Below, piece by piece: positions 1-13,496 of a DNA stretch of 57,818 bases. The DNA lies in contig VSSA01000026.1 in NCBI GenBank assembly GCA_008123405.1, forward strand, positions 1 to 57,818, given 5' to 3'. Source of the DNA: Nocardioides sp. BGMRC 2183. Its GTDB lineage: Bacteria; Actinomycetota; Actinomycetes; Propionibacteriales; Nocardioidaceae. The notes under the pieces were generated by a model. That model saw only the letters and a program-made list of their open reading frames with translations, did not search any database and was not told where the DNA came from. Both the position numbers and the translations under genes were made by a program. Each line of letters starts with the position of its first letter. Position 1 is the stretch's first letter.

Positions 1-106
1 CAATTCACAACAAACCATAACTTGCATGACACACTGTTGAGTTCTCAAACATCACACGCACCAGCCTGGTGTCGCCGGTGACCCGGCGCCCTTTGGCGGG
101 GCAACC
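1..106 (-). other. 5' leader of an rRNA operon running off the left edge
   Basis: Read on the minus strand, this stretch contains GAGAACTCAACAGTGTG, a sequence recognisable from the leaders of actinobacterial 16S rRNA operons. It includes the short palindrome TTGAG-TT-CTCAA at 37-48. Two further small hairpins lie just after the predicted transcription start: CGCCGG/CCGGCG at 73-88 and CACCA/TGGTG at 59-71. A strong promoter directly upstream (113-141) points the same way. The 16S gene itself must lie beyond base 1 and is not visible. That this leads into rRNA is inferred from the conserved leader word and promoter strength. Confidence 0.72.
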
Positions 107-112
107 TGTGAA

Positions 113-141
113 ACGTTAGTCCGTCCGCTTCGGCCCGTCAA
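113..141 (-). promoter_or_regulatory. Strong housekeeping-type promoter, probably for an rRNA operon
   Basis: On the minus strand there is a -35 hexamer TTGACG (136-141), a spacer of exactly 17 bases, and a -10 hexamer TAACGT (113-118, fits TANNNT). Transcription would start near base 106 and run left. This is the best consensus promoter seen in the window, as expected for an rRNA operon. Confidence 0.7.
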
Positions 142-195
142 CTCGGCGTGACCGCCGATCTCCGTGCCCCACATCGTGGACTGTCATGACATGCT

Positions 196-226
196 CAAGG
201 CCCCGGGATTTCCCCTCGGGGCCTTG
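196..226 (-). terminator. Terminator hairpin after argH
   Basis: A perfect 10-bp stem, CAAGGCCCCG paired with CGGGGCCTTG, encloses an 11-base loop about 75 bases after the argH stop. No T-run follows on either strand. It therefore resembles the U-less hairpin terminators reported in actinobacteria. Its position, between argH and the rRNA promoter, fits an insulating role. Confidence 0.6.
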
Positions 227-298
227 CCGCTTGCCGCGACGAGAAGAACATTACGGCACCGTGTCATCCATGCCAAATCGGGGTGGACGCGTGCGACG

Positions 299-1798
<1,500 letters not shown>

Positions 1799-1823
1799 TC
1801 ATGTCGTGCGCCGGGGGCAGTCT

Positions 1824-3772
<1,949 letters not shown>

Positions 3773-3777
3773 CGCCG

Positions 3778-4725
3778 TCACCACCCTCGACGCTCGTGCA
3801 GCCACGCCAGCACTGCCTTCTGCACGTGACGCCGGTTCTCCGCCTCGTCCCAGACGACACTCTGCGGGCCGTCGATCACCTCGGCAGTGATCTCAAAGCC
3901 GCGGTAGGCGGGCAGACAGTGCAGCACGACGGCGTCGGAGGCCGCCAGGGAGAGCAGCTCTCCGGTGATCGCGTAGGGGGCGAAGACCGCACGTCGGGCG
4001 GCCGCCTCATCCTCCTTGCCCATCGACACCCAGGTGTCGGTGATCACCACGTCTGCCTCGGCGACCGCAGCGACCGGATCGGCCACCGCGGTGACCGAGC
4101 CGCCGGTCGTCGCGGCGATCTCCTTCGCACGCGCGAAGATCTCTTCCGCCGGCAGGTAGCCCTCGGGACTGCTCATCCGGATGTGCATCCCGGCCAGCGC
4201 GCCCGCCAAGAGCCAGGAGTTGCCGACGTTGCAGGCACCGTCGCCGAGGAAGGTGGCGGTCAAACCGGCCAGCTCTCCCTTGTGTTCGGCGACGGTAAGC
4301 AGGTCGGCGAGCAGCTGGCAGGGGTGGAAGTCGTCGGTCAGCGCATTGACGACCGGGACCCCGGAGAGCTCGGCCATCTGCTCCAGGTCGGACTGGTGGA
4401 AGGTGCGCCAGACAATCGCCGAGACCTGGCGGCCGAGCACCCGGGCGACGTCGGCGACCGACTCCCGCCGCCCGATGCCGGCCAGCGCGCCGTCCACCAG
4501 GAGCGGGTTGCCCCCCAACTCGGCGATGCCGGCCGAGAAAGACGTCTGGGTGCGCAGAGTGGCCTTGTCGAAGATCATCGCGACCGTGTGCGGCCCAGCC
4601 AGTGGCTTGCCCACACCGCCGTCGACGAGCCCGAACGGATCCTCCTTCATCGCGGCGGCGAGCGCCAGGATCTCGGCCTGCTCCGCCGAGGTCAGGTCGT
4701 CGTCGCGCAGCAGATGGCGGGTCAT
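3778..4725 (-). CDS. argF: Ornithine carbamoyltransferase
   Basis: Transfers the carbamoyl group to ornithine, giving citrulline. Recognised from VWRTFHQSDLEQMA, the FHPCQLLADLLT block, and the C-terminal VLHCLPAYRG whose Cys binds ornithine. The usual carbamoyl-phosphate loop STRTR reads TLRTQ here (codons at 4546-4560), which is unusual. The second arginine is replaced by glutamine, while aspartate carbamoyltransferase in this window keeps STRTR. The ATG at 4725 overlaps the argD stop by four bases (ATGA). An upstream extension of the frame exists but is not conserved. The product has 315 residues, a normal length. Confidence 0.93.
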   Translation of the reverse strand: MTRHLLRDDDLTSAEQAEILALAAAMKEDPFGLVDGGVGKPLAGPHTVAMIFDKATLRTQTSFSAGIAELGGNPLLVDGALAGIGRRESVADVARVLGRQVSAIVWRTFHQSDLEQMAELSGVPVVNALTDDFHPCQLLADLLTVAEHKGELAGLTATFLGDGACNVGNSWLLAGALAGMHIRMSSPEGYLPAEEIFARAKEIAATTGGSVTAVADPVAAVAEADVVITDTWVSMGKEDEAAARRAVFAPYAITGELLSLAASDAVVLHCLPAYRGFEITAEVIDGPQSVVWDEAENRRHVQKAVLAWLHERRGW

Positions 4726-5906
4726 GCCGCACTCCCCTGGGCCGCGTCCAGGATGGAGGGCCACGCGGCGAGGAACGCATCGACGTCGTCGAGGCCGACC
4801 ACGAGCGGTGGTGCGAACCGCACCCGGTCCGGCCCGGTGGCGTTGATGATCCAACCGGCGTCCTGCGCGGCTGCCACGACCGCCGGCGCGTCCACCCCTG
4901 CCAGGGTCAGGCCCACCAGCACGCCGCTCCCCCGGATCTCGGTGACCCGGGCGTCGGCGACCAGCCCCGACCGGAGCCGCTCACCGACAGCCACGGCATG
5001 CTCGAGCAATCCGTCCTTCTCGATCGTGTCGATCACGGCCAAGGCGGCGGCCGCGGCCACCGGGTTGCCGCCGAAGGTGGTGCCGTGGTTGCCAGGCTCG
5101 AAGAGGCGACCGGCATCACCGAAACCGATGCAGGCGCCGATCGGAATGCCCCCGGCAAGGCCCTTGGCCAGGGTGACGATGTCGGGGGTGACCCCGGCGG
5201 CGTGGCTGGCGAGCCACCGACCGGTGCGACCCATGCCGCTCTGGATCTCGTCGAGCCACAGCAGCGCACCGTGGTCGGTGGTGATCGCACGAGCCGCGGC
5301 GAGGAAGTCCCCGGCCGCCACGTTGACCCCGGCCTCGCCCTGCAGCGGCTCGATCACCACCGCGGCGGTCTGGTCGGTGACCGCCGCGGCGAGCGCGTCG
5401 ACGTCGCCGTACGGGACCCAGGTGACGTCGCCGGGCAGCGGTTCGAACGGCGTCCGGTAGGCCTGCTTCGAGGTGAGCGCGAGGCTGCCCATGGTCCGGC
5501 CGTGGAAGGCGTCCTCCATGGCGACCACGTGGGTGCGACCGGTCCTGCGGGTCATCTTGAGCGCAGCCTCGTTCGCCTCCGCGCCGGAGTTGCACAAGAA
5601 GACGCGTCCGTCGGTGTCGGGCGCCGCCAGCGCCAGCAGTCGCTCCGCGAGCTCGATCTGCGGGGTGCTCGCGAAGAAGTTCGAGATGTGTCCGAGGGTG
5701 CCCAGCTGGGTGGTCACCGCGTCGACCAGGGCGGGGTGCCCGTGGCCGAGGGTGTTCACCGCGATGCCGCCGAGGAAGTCGACGTAGCTGCGTCCATCGA
5801 CGTCCCAGACACGACATCCCTCTCCTCGCTCGAGGATCAGCTTGGGCGGGCCGAAGGTGTTCATCAGCGCCGCTGAGTAGCGCTGGGTCCAGCTCTCGCT
5901 GCTCAT
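4722..5906 (-). CDS. argD: Acetylornithine aminotransferase
   Basis: PLP-dependent class III aminotransferase that converts N-acetylglutamate semialdehyde to N-acetylornithine. Visible blocks are [16 protein letters not shown] (phosphate-binding region, about 97-112), the [16 protein letters not shown] aspartate block, and [14 protein letters not shown] with the Schiff-base lysine near residue 245. The 394-residue length is normal. It overlaps argB upstream and argF downstream by four bases each (ATGA), implying coupled translation within the arginine operon. Confidence 0.95.
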   Translation of the reverse strand: MSSESWTQRYSAALMNTFGPPKLILERGEGCRVWDVDGRSYVDFLGGIAVNTLGHGHPALVDAVTTQLGTLGHISNFFASTPQIELAERLLALAAPDTDGRVFLCNSGAEANEAALKMTRRTGRTHVVAMEDAFHGRTMGSLALTSKQAYRTPFEPLPGDVTWVPYGDVDALAAAVTDQTAAVVIEPLQGEAGVNVAAGDFLAAARAITTDHGALLWLDEIQSGMGRTGRWLASHAAGVTPDIVTLAKGLAGGIPIGACIGFGDAGRLFEPGNHGTTFGGNPVAAAAALAVIDTIEKDGLLEHAVAVGERLRSGLVADARVTEIRGSGVLVGLTLAGVDAPAVVAAAQDAGWIINATGPDRVRFAPPLVVGLDDVDAFLAAWPSILDAAQGSAA

Positions 5907-6853
5907 GAGTCACGTGCCTTCCGGGTCTTGGTCTCCACGCCGGGCAGCACCTGGGTGCCGACGCCCTCGTGGGTGAACAGCTCGAGCAGTACGGCGTGGG
6001 GCTGGCGTCCGTCCACCACCGTGGCCCGCTGGACCCCACCCTTGATCGCCTGCAGGCAGGCGCCCATCTTCGGGATCATGCCGCTGGCCAGGGTCGGCAG
6101 GATCTCCTCCAGGGCCTCCGGGCTGATCTCGCCGATGACCTCCTCGGGGTCCGGCCAGTCCAGGTAGAGGCCCTCGACGTCGGTGAGGATGAGCAGCTTC
6201 TCGGCACCGAGCGCGACCGCCAGTGAGGCCGCAGCCGCATCGGCGTTGACGTTGTGCACGGTGCCCTCGGCGTCGGGGGCGACACTGGAGACGACGGGGA
6301 TCCGACCGGCCTCGATCAGGTCCAGCACCGCCTCGGGGCGGACCTCGCTGACCTCGCCGACCAGACCGAGATCGACCTCCTCACCGTCGACGACGGTGCC
6401 GGTGGCCTCGGCGGTGAACAACCCGGCATCCTCACCCGACTGGCCGACCGCCAGCGGGCCGTGCTCGTTGATCAAGCCGACCAGCTCGCGCTGGACCTGC
6501 CCGACGAGCACCATCCGGACCACGTCCATCGCCTCGGGCGTGGTGACGCGCAGACCGCCGCGGAACTCGGACTCGATGCCCAGCCGATCGAGCATCTGCG
6601 AGATCTGCGGCCCGCCGCCGTGCACCACCACCGGTCGGAAGCCGGCGAAGCGTAGGAAGGCGATGTCCTCGGCGAAGGCGCGTTTGAGCGCATCGTCGGT
6701 CATTGCGTTGCCGCCGTACTTCACCACGATGACCTTGCCGTGGTAGGCCTTCAGCCAGGGCAGCGCCGCAGCCAACGTGGCAGCCTTCTTGGGGTCCGGC
6801 TTCGCCGGGTTCTGGGTATCAGCGTGGTGAGTGACTGGGTTCTCGGTGTTCAT
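5903..6853 (-). CDS. argB: Acetylglutamate kinase
   Basis: Phosphorylates N-acetylglutamate; usually the arginine-inhibited step. Amino acid kinase fold: [11 protein letters not shown] near residue 42, [14 protein letters not shown] near 75, [14 protein letters not shown] near 204 and a C-terminal [15 protein letters not shown]. The first 25 residues are a polar tail; the N-terminal helix of arginine-sensitive kinases ([10 protein letters not shown]) follows it and is present, so feedback inhibition by arginine is plausible. The 316-residue protein is encoded 15 bases after argJ. Confidence 0.96.
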   Translation of the reverse strand: MNTENPVTHHADTQNPAKPDPKKAATLAAALPWLKAYHGKVIVVKYGGNAMTDDALKRAFAEDIAFLRFAGFRPVVVHGGGPQISQMLDRLGIESEFRGGLRVTTPEAMDVVRMVLVGQVQRELVGLINEHGPLAVGQSGEDAGLFTAEATGTVVDGEEVDLGLVGEVSEVRPEAVLDLIEAGRIPVVSSVAPDAEGTVHNVNADAAAASLAVALGAEKLLILTDVEGLYLDWPDPEEVIGEISPEALEEILPTLASGMIPKMGACLQAIKGGVQRATVVDGRQPHAVLLELFTHEGVGTQVLPGVETKTRKARDS

Positions 6854-6868
6854 CCGTGGGGCCCTCGT

Positions 6869-8020
6869 TCAGGAGCTGTAGGCGCTGTTCTCGTGCACGT
6901 AGGCGTGGGTGAGGTCGTTGGTCCACACCGTCGCCTCGGCGTCACCGGACTTCAGGTCGATGGTGACCGTGACGGCGCGGGCCGACAGGTCCACGCCGGC
7001 CGGATCCTCGGCGGGCCCGGAGTTGCGGCACACCCACACGTCGTTCATCGCGACGTCGAGGTCAGCTGGGTCGAAGACTGCGTCCGTGGTGCCGATCGAG
7101 GCCAGCACCCGACCCCAGTTGGGGTCCTTGCCGAAGACGGCGGCCTTGAACAGGTTGCTGCGCGCCACGCTGCGACCCACGGCGACCGCGTCGTCCTCCG
7201 TGGCAGCGTTGCGGGTGAGGATCGCGATCTCGTGGTCGGCGCCCTCGGCATCGGCGAGCAGTTGCTGGGCCAGCGATACACACACCTCGGTCAGCGCGGC
7301 GGTGAAGGTGGCCGGGTCCGGTACGACACCACTGGCGCCGTTGGCGAGGACCGTGACGGTGTCGTTCGTCGACTGGCATCCGTCGGAGTCGAGACGGTCG
7401 AAGCTGACCCGGGTCGCGGCGCGCAGCGCGGCGTCGAGCTGGGCGGCCGGCACCTCGGCATCGGTGGTGATCACCACCAGCATTGTCGCCAGCGCCGGGG
7501 CCAGCATGCCGGCGCCCTTGGCCATCGCGCCGATGCTCCAGCCGTCGCCGGTGAACACCGCCTGCTTGCTGACCGAGTCCGTGGTCATGATCGCCTCGGC
7601 GGCGTCGCCTCCTCCGTCGGAGGAGAGCAGCGGGTGGAGTGTGTCGACACCGTCGATCAGCTGCTGCCGGTCGTTGGTGAGCCCGATCAGGCCGGTGGAG
7701 CAGACGATCACGTCGCCCGCGCCGACCCCGACCTTCTCTGCGACCCGTTCGGCGACCGCATGGGTGGTCTGGAAGCCTTCAGGGCCGGTGTAGCAGTTCG
7801 CACCGCCGGAGTTGAGGACGACGGCGCGGACGACACCGTCCTTGGCGACCTGCTCGCTCCACAGGACCGGGTTGGCCTTGCAGCGGTTGCTGGTGAAGAC
7901 CGATGCCGAGTCGTAGCGCGGGCCGTCGTTCACGACGAGGGCGAGATCCTTGTCGCCACTGGACTTCAGGCCGATCGCGGTGCCGGCGGCCCGGAAGCCT
8001 TGGGGCTGGGTGATGCTCAT
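6869..8020 (-). CDS. argJ: Bifunctional glutamate N-acetyltransferase / ornithine acetyltransferase
   Basis: Recycles the acetyl group from acetylornithine to glutamate and may also use acetyl-CoA, so no separate argA or argE is needed here. The precursor self-cleaves before the Thr in KGAGMLAPALATMLV (about residue 180) to give two chains. Other family blocks are CSTGLIGL near 110 and GKDPNWGRVLA near 270. The 383-residue length is normal. It lies 22 bases after the ACT-domain gene and 15 bases before argB, clearly in the same operon. Confidence 0.95.
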   Translation of the reverse strand: MSITQPQGFRAAGTAIGLKSSGDKDLALVVNDGPRYDSASVFTSNRCKANPVLWSEQVAKDGVVRAVVLNSGGANCYTGPEGFQTTHAVAERVAEKVGVGAGDVIVCSTGLIGLTNDRQQLIDGVDTLHPLLSSDGGGDAAEAIMTTDSVSKQAVFTGDGWSIGAMAKGAGMLAPALATMLVVITTDAEVPAAQLDAALRAATRVSFDRLDSDGCQSTNDTVTVLANGASGVVPDPATFTAALTEVCVSLAQQLLADAEGADHEIAILTRNAATEDDAVAVGRSVARSNLFKAAVFGKDPNWGRVLASIGTTDAVFDPADLDVAMNDVWVCRNSGPAEDPAGVDLSARAVTVTIDLKSGDAEATVWTNDLTHAYVHENSAYSS

Positions 8021-8042
8021 CAGGGGTCCTTCGTGGGGGTGG

Positions 8043-9574
<1,532 letters not shown>

Positions 9575-12064
9575 TCAGCGCTGCGCGGCCCCCGTCACCT
9601 CGGCAGCACGAGCGACGGCGGCATCCCGGGCCTGGGCGGCCTCCCCCTCGACCAGGGTGCGGTCCGGCGCACGGAACCGCAGCGCGTACGCCAGCGACTT
9701 GTGGCCAGCGGCGACCTGGTCGCCGGTGTAGACGTCGAAGAGACGCACCGACTCCAGCAGGTCGCCTGCTCCCTCGCGCAGCGCCTGCTCCACCGCGGCC
9801 GCCGGCACGTCGCTCGTCACCACCAGCGCGACGTCCTCCTTGGCCACCGGGTAGCCGGAGAAGGACGGGGCCGGGCGCAGGTGCACCGCGGCACCGAGCA
9901 GCGCGTCCAGATCGATCTCGGCCGCGACGCTGCGGGGGGGCAGTCCGAAGGCGTCGCAGACCCGCGGGTGCAACTCGCCGGCGTGGCCGACGACCTGGCC
10001 GTCGAGCTCGAGAGCCGCACACCGGCCGGGGTGCCACGGCGCCTGTGCAACCGCCGACGTCATCAGGCGCAGGCCGAGGGCGTCGGCCACCCGCTGCACG
10101 ACATCGATGGCGTCGGACCAGGCGACGCCGCGTCCCGTACCCCACCAGCCGGTGGCCTCGGCCTCACCGGTCGCGACCACGGCCAGCCGCAACGGCTGGT
10201 CGGGGAGCGCCCCGGTCACCGCCGCGAACTCCTCCTCGGTGGGTCGGCGGTCGACCGGCAGGATCGGTGCCGGCTCACCGGAGCCCGGGATGGTCACCGT
10301 GGCGATCTCGAACAGGGCGACCGAATCGGTGCCGTGACCCACGTTGCGTGCCGCCGCCCGGAGCAGCCCGGGCAGCAGCGTCGTGGTCATCGAGGGCGCC
10401 TCGCTGCTGAGCGGGTTGGACAGCCGCAACGTCGTCCGCCGTGGATCGTCCCCGGGCAGGCCGAGCGCGTCCAGGTCGCTCTCCCCGACGAACGGGAAGG
10501 TGACCACCTCGACGTAGCCGGCCGCGGCCGCGGTGCGACCGACCCGCCGTCGCAGCTGCTGATCGCGGGTCAGGCCACGACCAGCGGGTGCGGTCGGCAG
10601 CACCGCCGGGATGGTGTCGTAGCCGACGAGGCGGATCACCTCCTCGGTGGTGTCCTGAGGATCGGTCAGGTCGGGGCGCCACGGCGGCGGCAGGACCTCG
10701 AGCGTGCCGGTGCCGACGCCGCTCACCGTGCAGCCCACTGCCTCCAACGTCGCCACGACACGGTCCTCGGGGATGTCGATCCCCGCCACGCGGGCCGCAC
10801 GATCGGCGGCCACCTCGATCGGCGCCGGCGCCGGCGCCGTACCGACCTCGGTGACGCCCGGGTCCGCGGTGGCCCCGCCGTAGGTGGTGAGCAGTTCGAC
10901 CACCCGGTCGGCGGCGGCCGCGCAGATGGTCGGGTCGACCCCGCGCTCGTTGCGCTTGCCCGCCTCGGAGGTGATCTTGTGCCGCTTGCCGGTCCGGAAC
11001 ATCGCGACCGGGTCCCAGTGCGCCGACTCGACCAGGATCCGGCTGGTGGTCTCCGACATCTCGGTAGTCTCGCCGCCCATCACGCCGCCGAGACCGATGA
11101 TGCCGGAGTCGTCGGTGACGACCAGGTCCTCGGCGTCCAGCACGCGCTCGGCGCCGTCCAGCGTGGTGAGTCGCTCACCCTCGCGAGCGCGACGCACCAC
11201 GATCGCCCCCTGCAGCTTGTCCAGGTCGTAGCCGTGGATGGGGCGGCCGGTCTCGAGCATCACGTAGTTGGTGACGTCGACGGCCAGCGAGATCGGACGC
11301 ATCCCGGCCGCCGTGATCCGCTGCACGATGAAGTCGGGGGTGGTCGCGGACGGGTCGACGCCACTGACGGTGCGGGCCACGAAGACCGGACAGCCCGCCT
11401 GGTCCTCGAGCACGACGGGGTAGCCGGCGTCGTCGGCCGGCGGGGTGTCGCGCAGCGCCGGGTCGCGGAAGCCCGAGGCGCCCTCGACCGAGACCAGCAC
11501 CTCGCGCGCGATCCCCCGCAACGAGAGGGCGTAGGCCCGGTCGGGGTTGATCTCGAACTCGATGATCTCCTCGTCGAGCCCGAGCACGGCGCGGACGTCC
11601 TCACCGGGGACGCCGGCATCGGCGGGCAGCACGATGATGCCGTCGTGGTCCTCGCCGAGACCGAGCTCGCGCGCGGAGCAGATCATCCCCGCCGAGACGT
11701 GCCCATAGGTCTTGCGCGCGGAGATCTCGAAGCCGCCGGGGAGCACGCCGCCCGGCAGCACCACCACGACGAGGTCGCCGACCTCGAAGTTGTGTGCGCC
11801 GCAGACGATCCCCTGCGGTTCGCCGGTGCCGTTCGCGTCACCGACATCGACGGTGCACCAGTTGATCGTCTTGCCGTTCTTCTGCGGCTCGGGCTCGAGG
11901 GTGAGCACCCGGCCGATCACCAGGGGCCCGGTGATCTGGGCGCCGGGGCTGTCGATGCCCTCGAGCTTCAACCCGGTCAGGGTGAGTCGCCGGGTCAGTT
12001 CCTCGGTGGTCACGTCGGCTGGGACGTCGACGTACTCCTTGATCCAGGAGAGGGGGGCCTTCAT
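9575..12064 (-). CDS. pheT: Phenylalanyl-tRNA synthetase beta subunit
   Basis: Large subunit of the alpha2-beta2 enzyme that charges tRNA-Phe. The 829 residues show the normal order: an N-terminal EMAP/OB-type tRNA-binding domain at about 40-150 (VCGAHNFEVGD, KTYGHVSAGMICS), the B3/B4 editing region near 200-400, a B5 domain near 420-490, a catalytic-like core, and a C-terminal ferredoxin-fold anticodon-binding domain from about 735 (FSGYPVAKEDVALVV). ATG 12064 has an AAGGA box six bases upstream; the preceding GTG (12067) is too close to it. It follows pheS by ten bases and ends 78 bases before the argC start. Confidence 0.96.
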   Translation of the reverse strand: MKAPLSWIKEYVDVPADVTTEELTRRLTLTGLKLEGIDSPGAQITGPLVIGRVLTLEPEPQKNGKTINWCTVDVGDANGTGEPQGIVCGAHNFEVGDLVVVVLPGGVLPGGFEISARKTYGHVSAGMICSARELGLGEDHDGIIVLPADAGVPGEDVRAVLGLDEEIIEFEINPDRAYALSLRGIAREVLVSVEGASGFRDPALRDTPPADDAGYPVVLEDQAGCPVFVARTVSGVDPSATTPDFIVQRITAAGMRPISLAVDVTNYVMLETGRPIHGYDLDKLQGAIVVRRAREGERLTTLDGAERVLDAEDLVVTDDSGIIGLGGVMGGETTEMSETTSRILVESAHWDPVAMFRTGKRHKITSEAGKRNERGVDPTICAAAADRVVELLTTYGGATADPGVTEVGTAPAPAPIEVAADRAARVAGIDIPEDRVVATLEAVGCTVSGVGTGTLEVLPPPWRPDLTDPQDTTEEVIRLVGYDTIPAVLPTAPAGRGLTRDQQLRRRVGRTAAAAGYVEVVTFPFVGESDLDALGLPGDDPRRTTLRLSNPLSSEAPSMTTTLLPGLLRAAARNVGHGTDSVALFEIATVTIPGSGEPAPILPVDRRPTEEEFAAVTGALPDQPLRLAVVATGEAEATGWWGTGRGVAWSDAIDVVQRVADALGLRLMTSAVAQAPWHPGRCAALELDGQVVGHAGELHPRVCDAFGLPPRSVAAEIDLDALLGAAVHLRPAPSFSGYPVAKEDVALVVTSDVPAAAVEQALREGAGDLLESVRLFDVYTGDQVAAGHKSLAYALRFRAPDRTLVEGEAAQARDAAVARAAEVTGAAQR

Positions 12065-12074
12065 CACTAGTCCT

Positions 12075-13172
12075 TCAGATCTCGGTGCCGAACGCGGAGG
12101 AGAACCGGGCGTCGCCCTCGAAGAGGGGCCGCAGGTCGCCCAGGCTGTGCCGGAACATGAAGGACCGGTCGATGCCCATGCCGAACGCGAAGCCGGAGTA
12201 GACCTCGGGGTCGACGCCGCAGGCGATGAGCACCCGCGGGTTCACCACACCGCAGCCACCCCATTCGATCCAGCCCTCGCCCTTGCAGGTGCGGCAGGCG
12301 TCGCTGTCCTCGCCGCGGCAGACGAAGCACCGTACGTCGACCTCGGCCGAGGGTTCGGTGAACGGGAAGTAGGAGGGGCGGAAACGGGTGTCGATCCCGT
12401 CGCCGAAGAGCCTGGCCGCGAGGTGGTCCAGCGAGCCCTTCAGGTGCGCCATGGTGATGCCCTCATCGACCACCAGGCCCTCGACCTGGTGGAACATCGG
12501 GCTGTGGGTCGCGTCGTACTCGTCGGTGCGGAAGACCCGTCCCGGACAGGCCACGTAGATCGGGGGCCGTCGGGTGAGCATGGCGCGGGCCTGGACCGGC
12601 GAGGTCTGGGTCCGTAGCACGACGTGGTTCTCGGCCGGCTCGGTCCAGAAGGTGTCCTGCATGGTGCGGGCCGGGTGGTCCGGGCCGAGGTTGAGGGCGT
12701 CGAAGTTGAGCCACTCCGCCTCCACCACCGGGCCCTCTGCGATCTCCCAGCCCATCGCCACGAAGATGTCGGCGATCAGCTCGGACTGGAGTGTGATCGG
12801 GTGCCGGGAACCGGTGCGTCGCCGGTCCACCGGCAGGGTGACGTCGACGGTCTCGGTGGCGAGCATCCGCTCCTCGTGCTCGACCTCGAGCACTGCCTGG
12901 CGGGCTGCCAGCGCCTTGTTGACCGCGCCGCGCGCCTGGCCGACGCGACGGCCGGCCTCCTTGCGGGCCTGTGGCGGAAGCGCCCCGATCTCGCGGTTGG
13001 CCAGCGCCAACGGCGAACGATCACCGGCATGGTCGAGCCTGGCCTGCTTGAACTGCTCGAGATCGGCGGCCGCCTCGATGGCGGCGATCGCCTCGTCGCG
13101 CATCCGCTCCACCTCGGCGGCTTGGAGCGGGGTGACCTCGACGGGGTCGTAGTCGGTGTTGGGGCCGGACAT
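12075..13172 (-). CDS. pheS: Phenylalanyl-tRNA synthetase alpha subunit
   Basis: Catalytic subunit, class II fold. Motif 2 is visible as FRTDEYDATHSPMFHQ near residue 213, and motif 3 near the C-terminus as FAFGMGIDRSFMFRH. An N-terminal coiled-coil tRNA-binding arm spans about 20-95. A cysteine-rich insert with CFVC and CRTC pairs before the C-terminal domain is of the kind found in Gram-positive PheS. Length 365. Start ATG 13172 is preceded by AGAGGGAG. It is divergent from narG across 324 bases and forms an operon with pheT. Confidence 0.96.
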   Translation of the reverse strand: MSGPNTDYDPVEVTPLQAAEVERMRDEAIAAIEAAADLEQFKQARLDHAGDRSPLALANREIGALPPQARKEAGRRVGQARGAVNKALAARQAVLEVEHEERMLATETVDVTLPVDRRRTGSRHPITLQSELIADIFVAMGWEIAEGPVVEAEWLNFDALNLGPDHPARTMQDTFWTEPAENHVVLRTQTSPVQARAMLTRRPPIYVACPGRVFRTDEYDATHSPMFHQVEGLVVDEGITMAHLKGSLDHLAARLFGDGIDTRFRPSYFPFTEPSAEVDVRCFVCRGEDSDACRTCKGEGWIEWGGCGVVNPRVLIACGVDPEVYSGFAFGMGIDRSFMFRHSLGDLRPLFEGDARFSSAFGTEI

Positions 13173-13224
13173 GGCTCCCTCTCTTCGCGACGGATCAGCC
13201 TCACGGCAGTTCAGGACGTCGCAG

Positions 13225-13230
13225 ATTCTA
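13225..13230 (-). promoter_or_regulatory. Possible -10 element for pheST
   Basis: TAGAAT on the minus strand, 52 bases upstream of the pheS start, is a good -10 hexamer. No convincing -35 is visible 16-19 bases upstream, so this is tentative. The transcript leader would be under 50 bases, too short for a T-box element. Confidence 0.4.
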
Positions 13231-13307
13231 GGAGTGGGTGGGGGTGCTCTCCTCCCCGGACCCGGTGACGCCCGGAGTCGGGCGCGTGCTCAGGACGCGC
13301 GCCGTGC

Positions 13308-13332
13308 CCCCGGACCGTCGACCGATCCGGGG
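13308..13332. promoter_or_regulatory. Inverted repeat in the pheS-narG intergenic region
   Basis: CCCCGGA (13308-13314) and TCCGGGG (13326-13332) form a perfect 7-bp inverted repeat around a smaller GTCGAC palindrome (13317-13322). It lies between the candidate pheS and nar promoters, in the 324-base divergent region. It could be an operator for the nar genes or an RNA hairpin. No known regulator site is recognised. The rest of the region holds only the two promoter candidates listed. Confidence 0.35.
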
Positions 13333-13408
13333 CTGGGAAATCGCTGCGTGCTCGCTGCCACCCGGCCATGCTAGCGGTTCGCACGACACGCGCCGGGGTC
13401 GGACGTCC

Positions 13409-13438
13409 TTGCCAGGCGGCGCACGGACTGGGAATAGT
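13409..13438 (+). promoter_or_regulatory. Candidate promoter for the nar operon
   Basis: TTGCCA (13409-13414), an 18-base spacer and AATAGT (13433-13438) lie about 60 bases before the narG start on the plus strand. They resemble a housekeeping-type promoter. No oxygen- or nitrate-responsive regulator site could be named. Confidence 0.45.
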
Positions 13439-13496
13439 GAGCTGCACCACAGTCACTGGAGTCGACCGGGCGGTCACTGCGCGACACCCGGCGGGG

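Noticed and set aside
13173-13496. Possible T-box riboswitch upstream of pheS.
   Set aside because: The likely transcript leader is under 50 bases and lacks the conserved T-box sequence and terminator.
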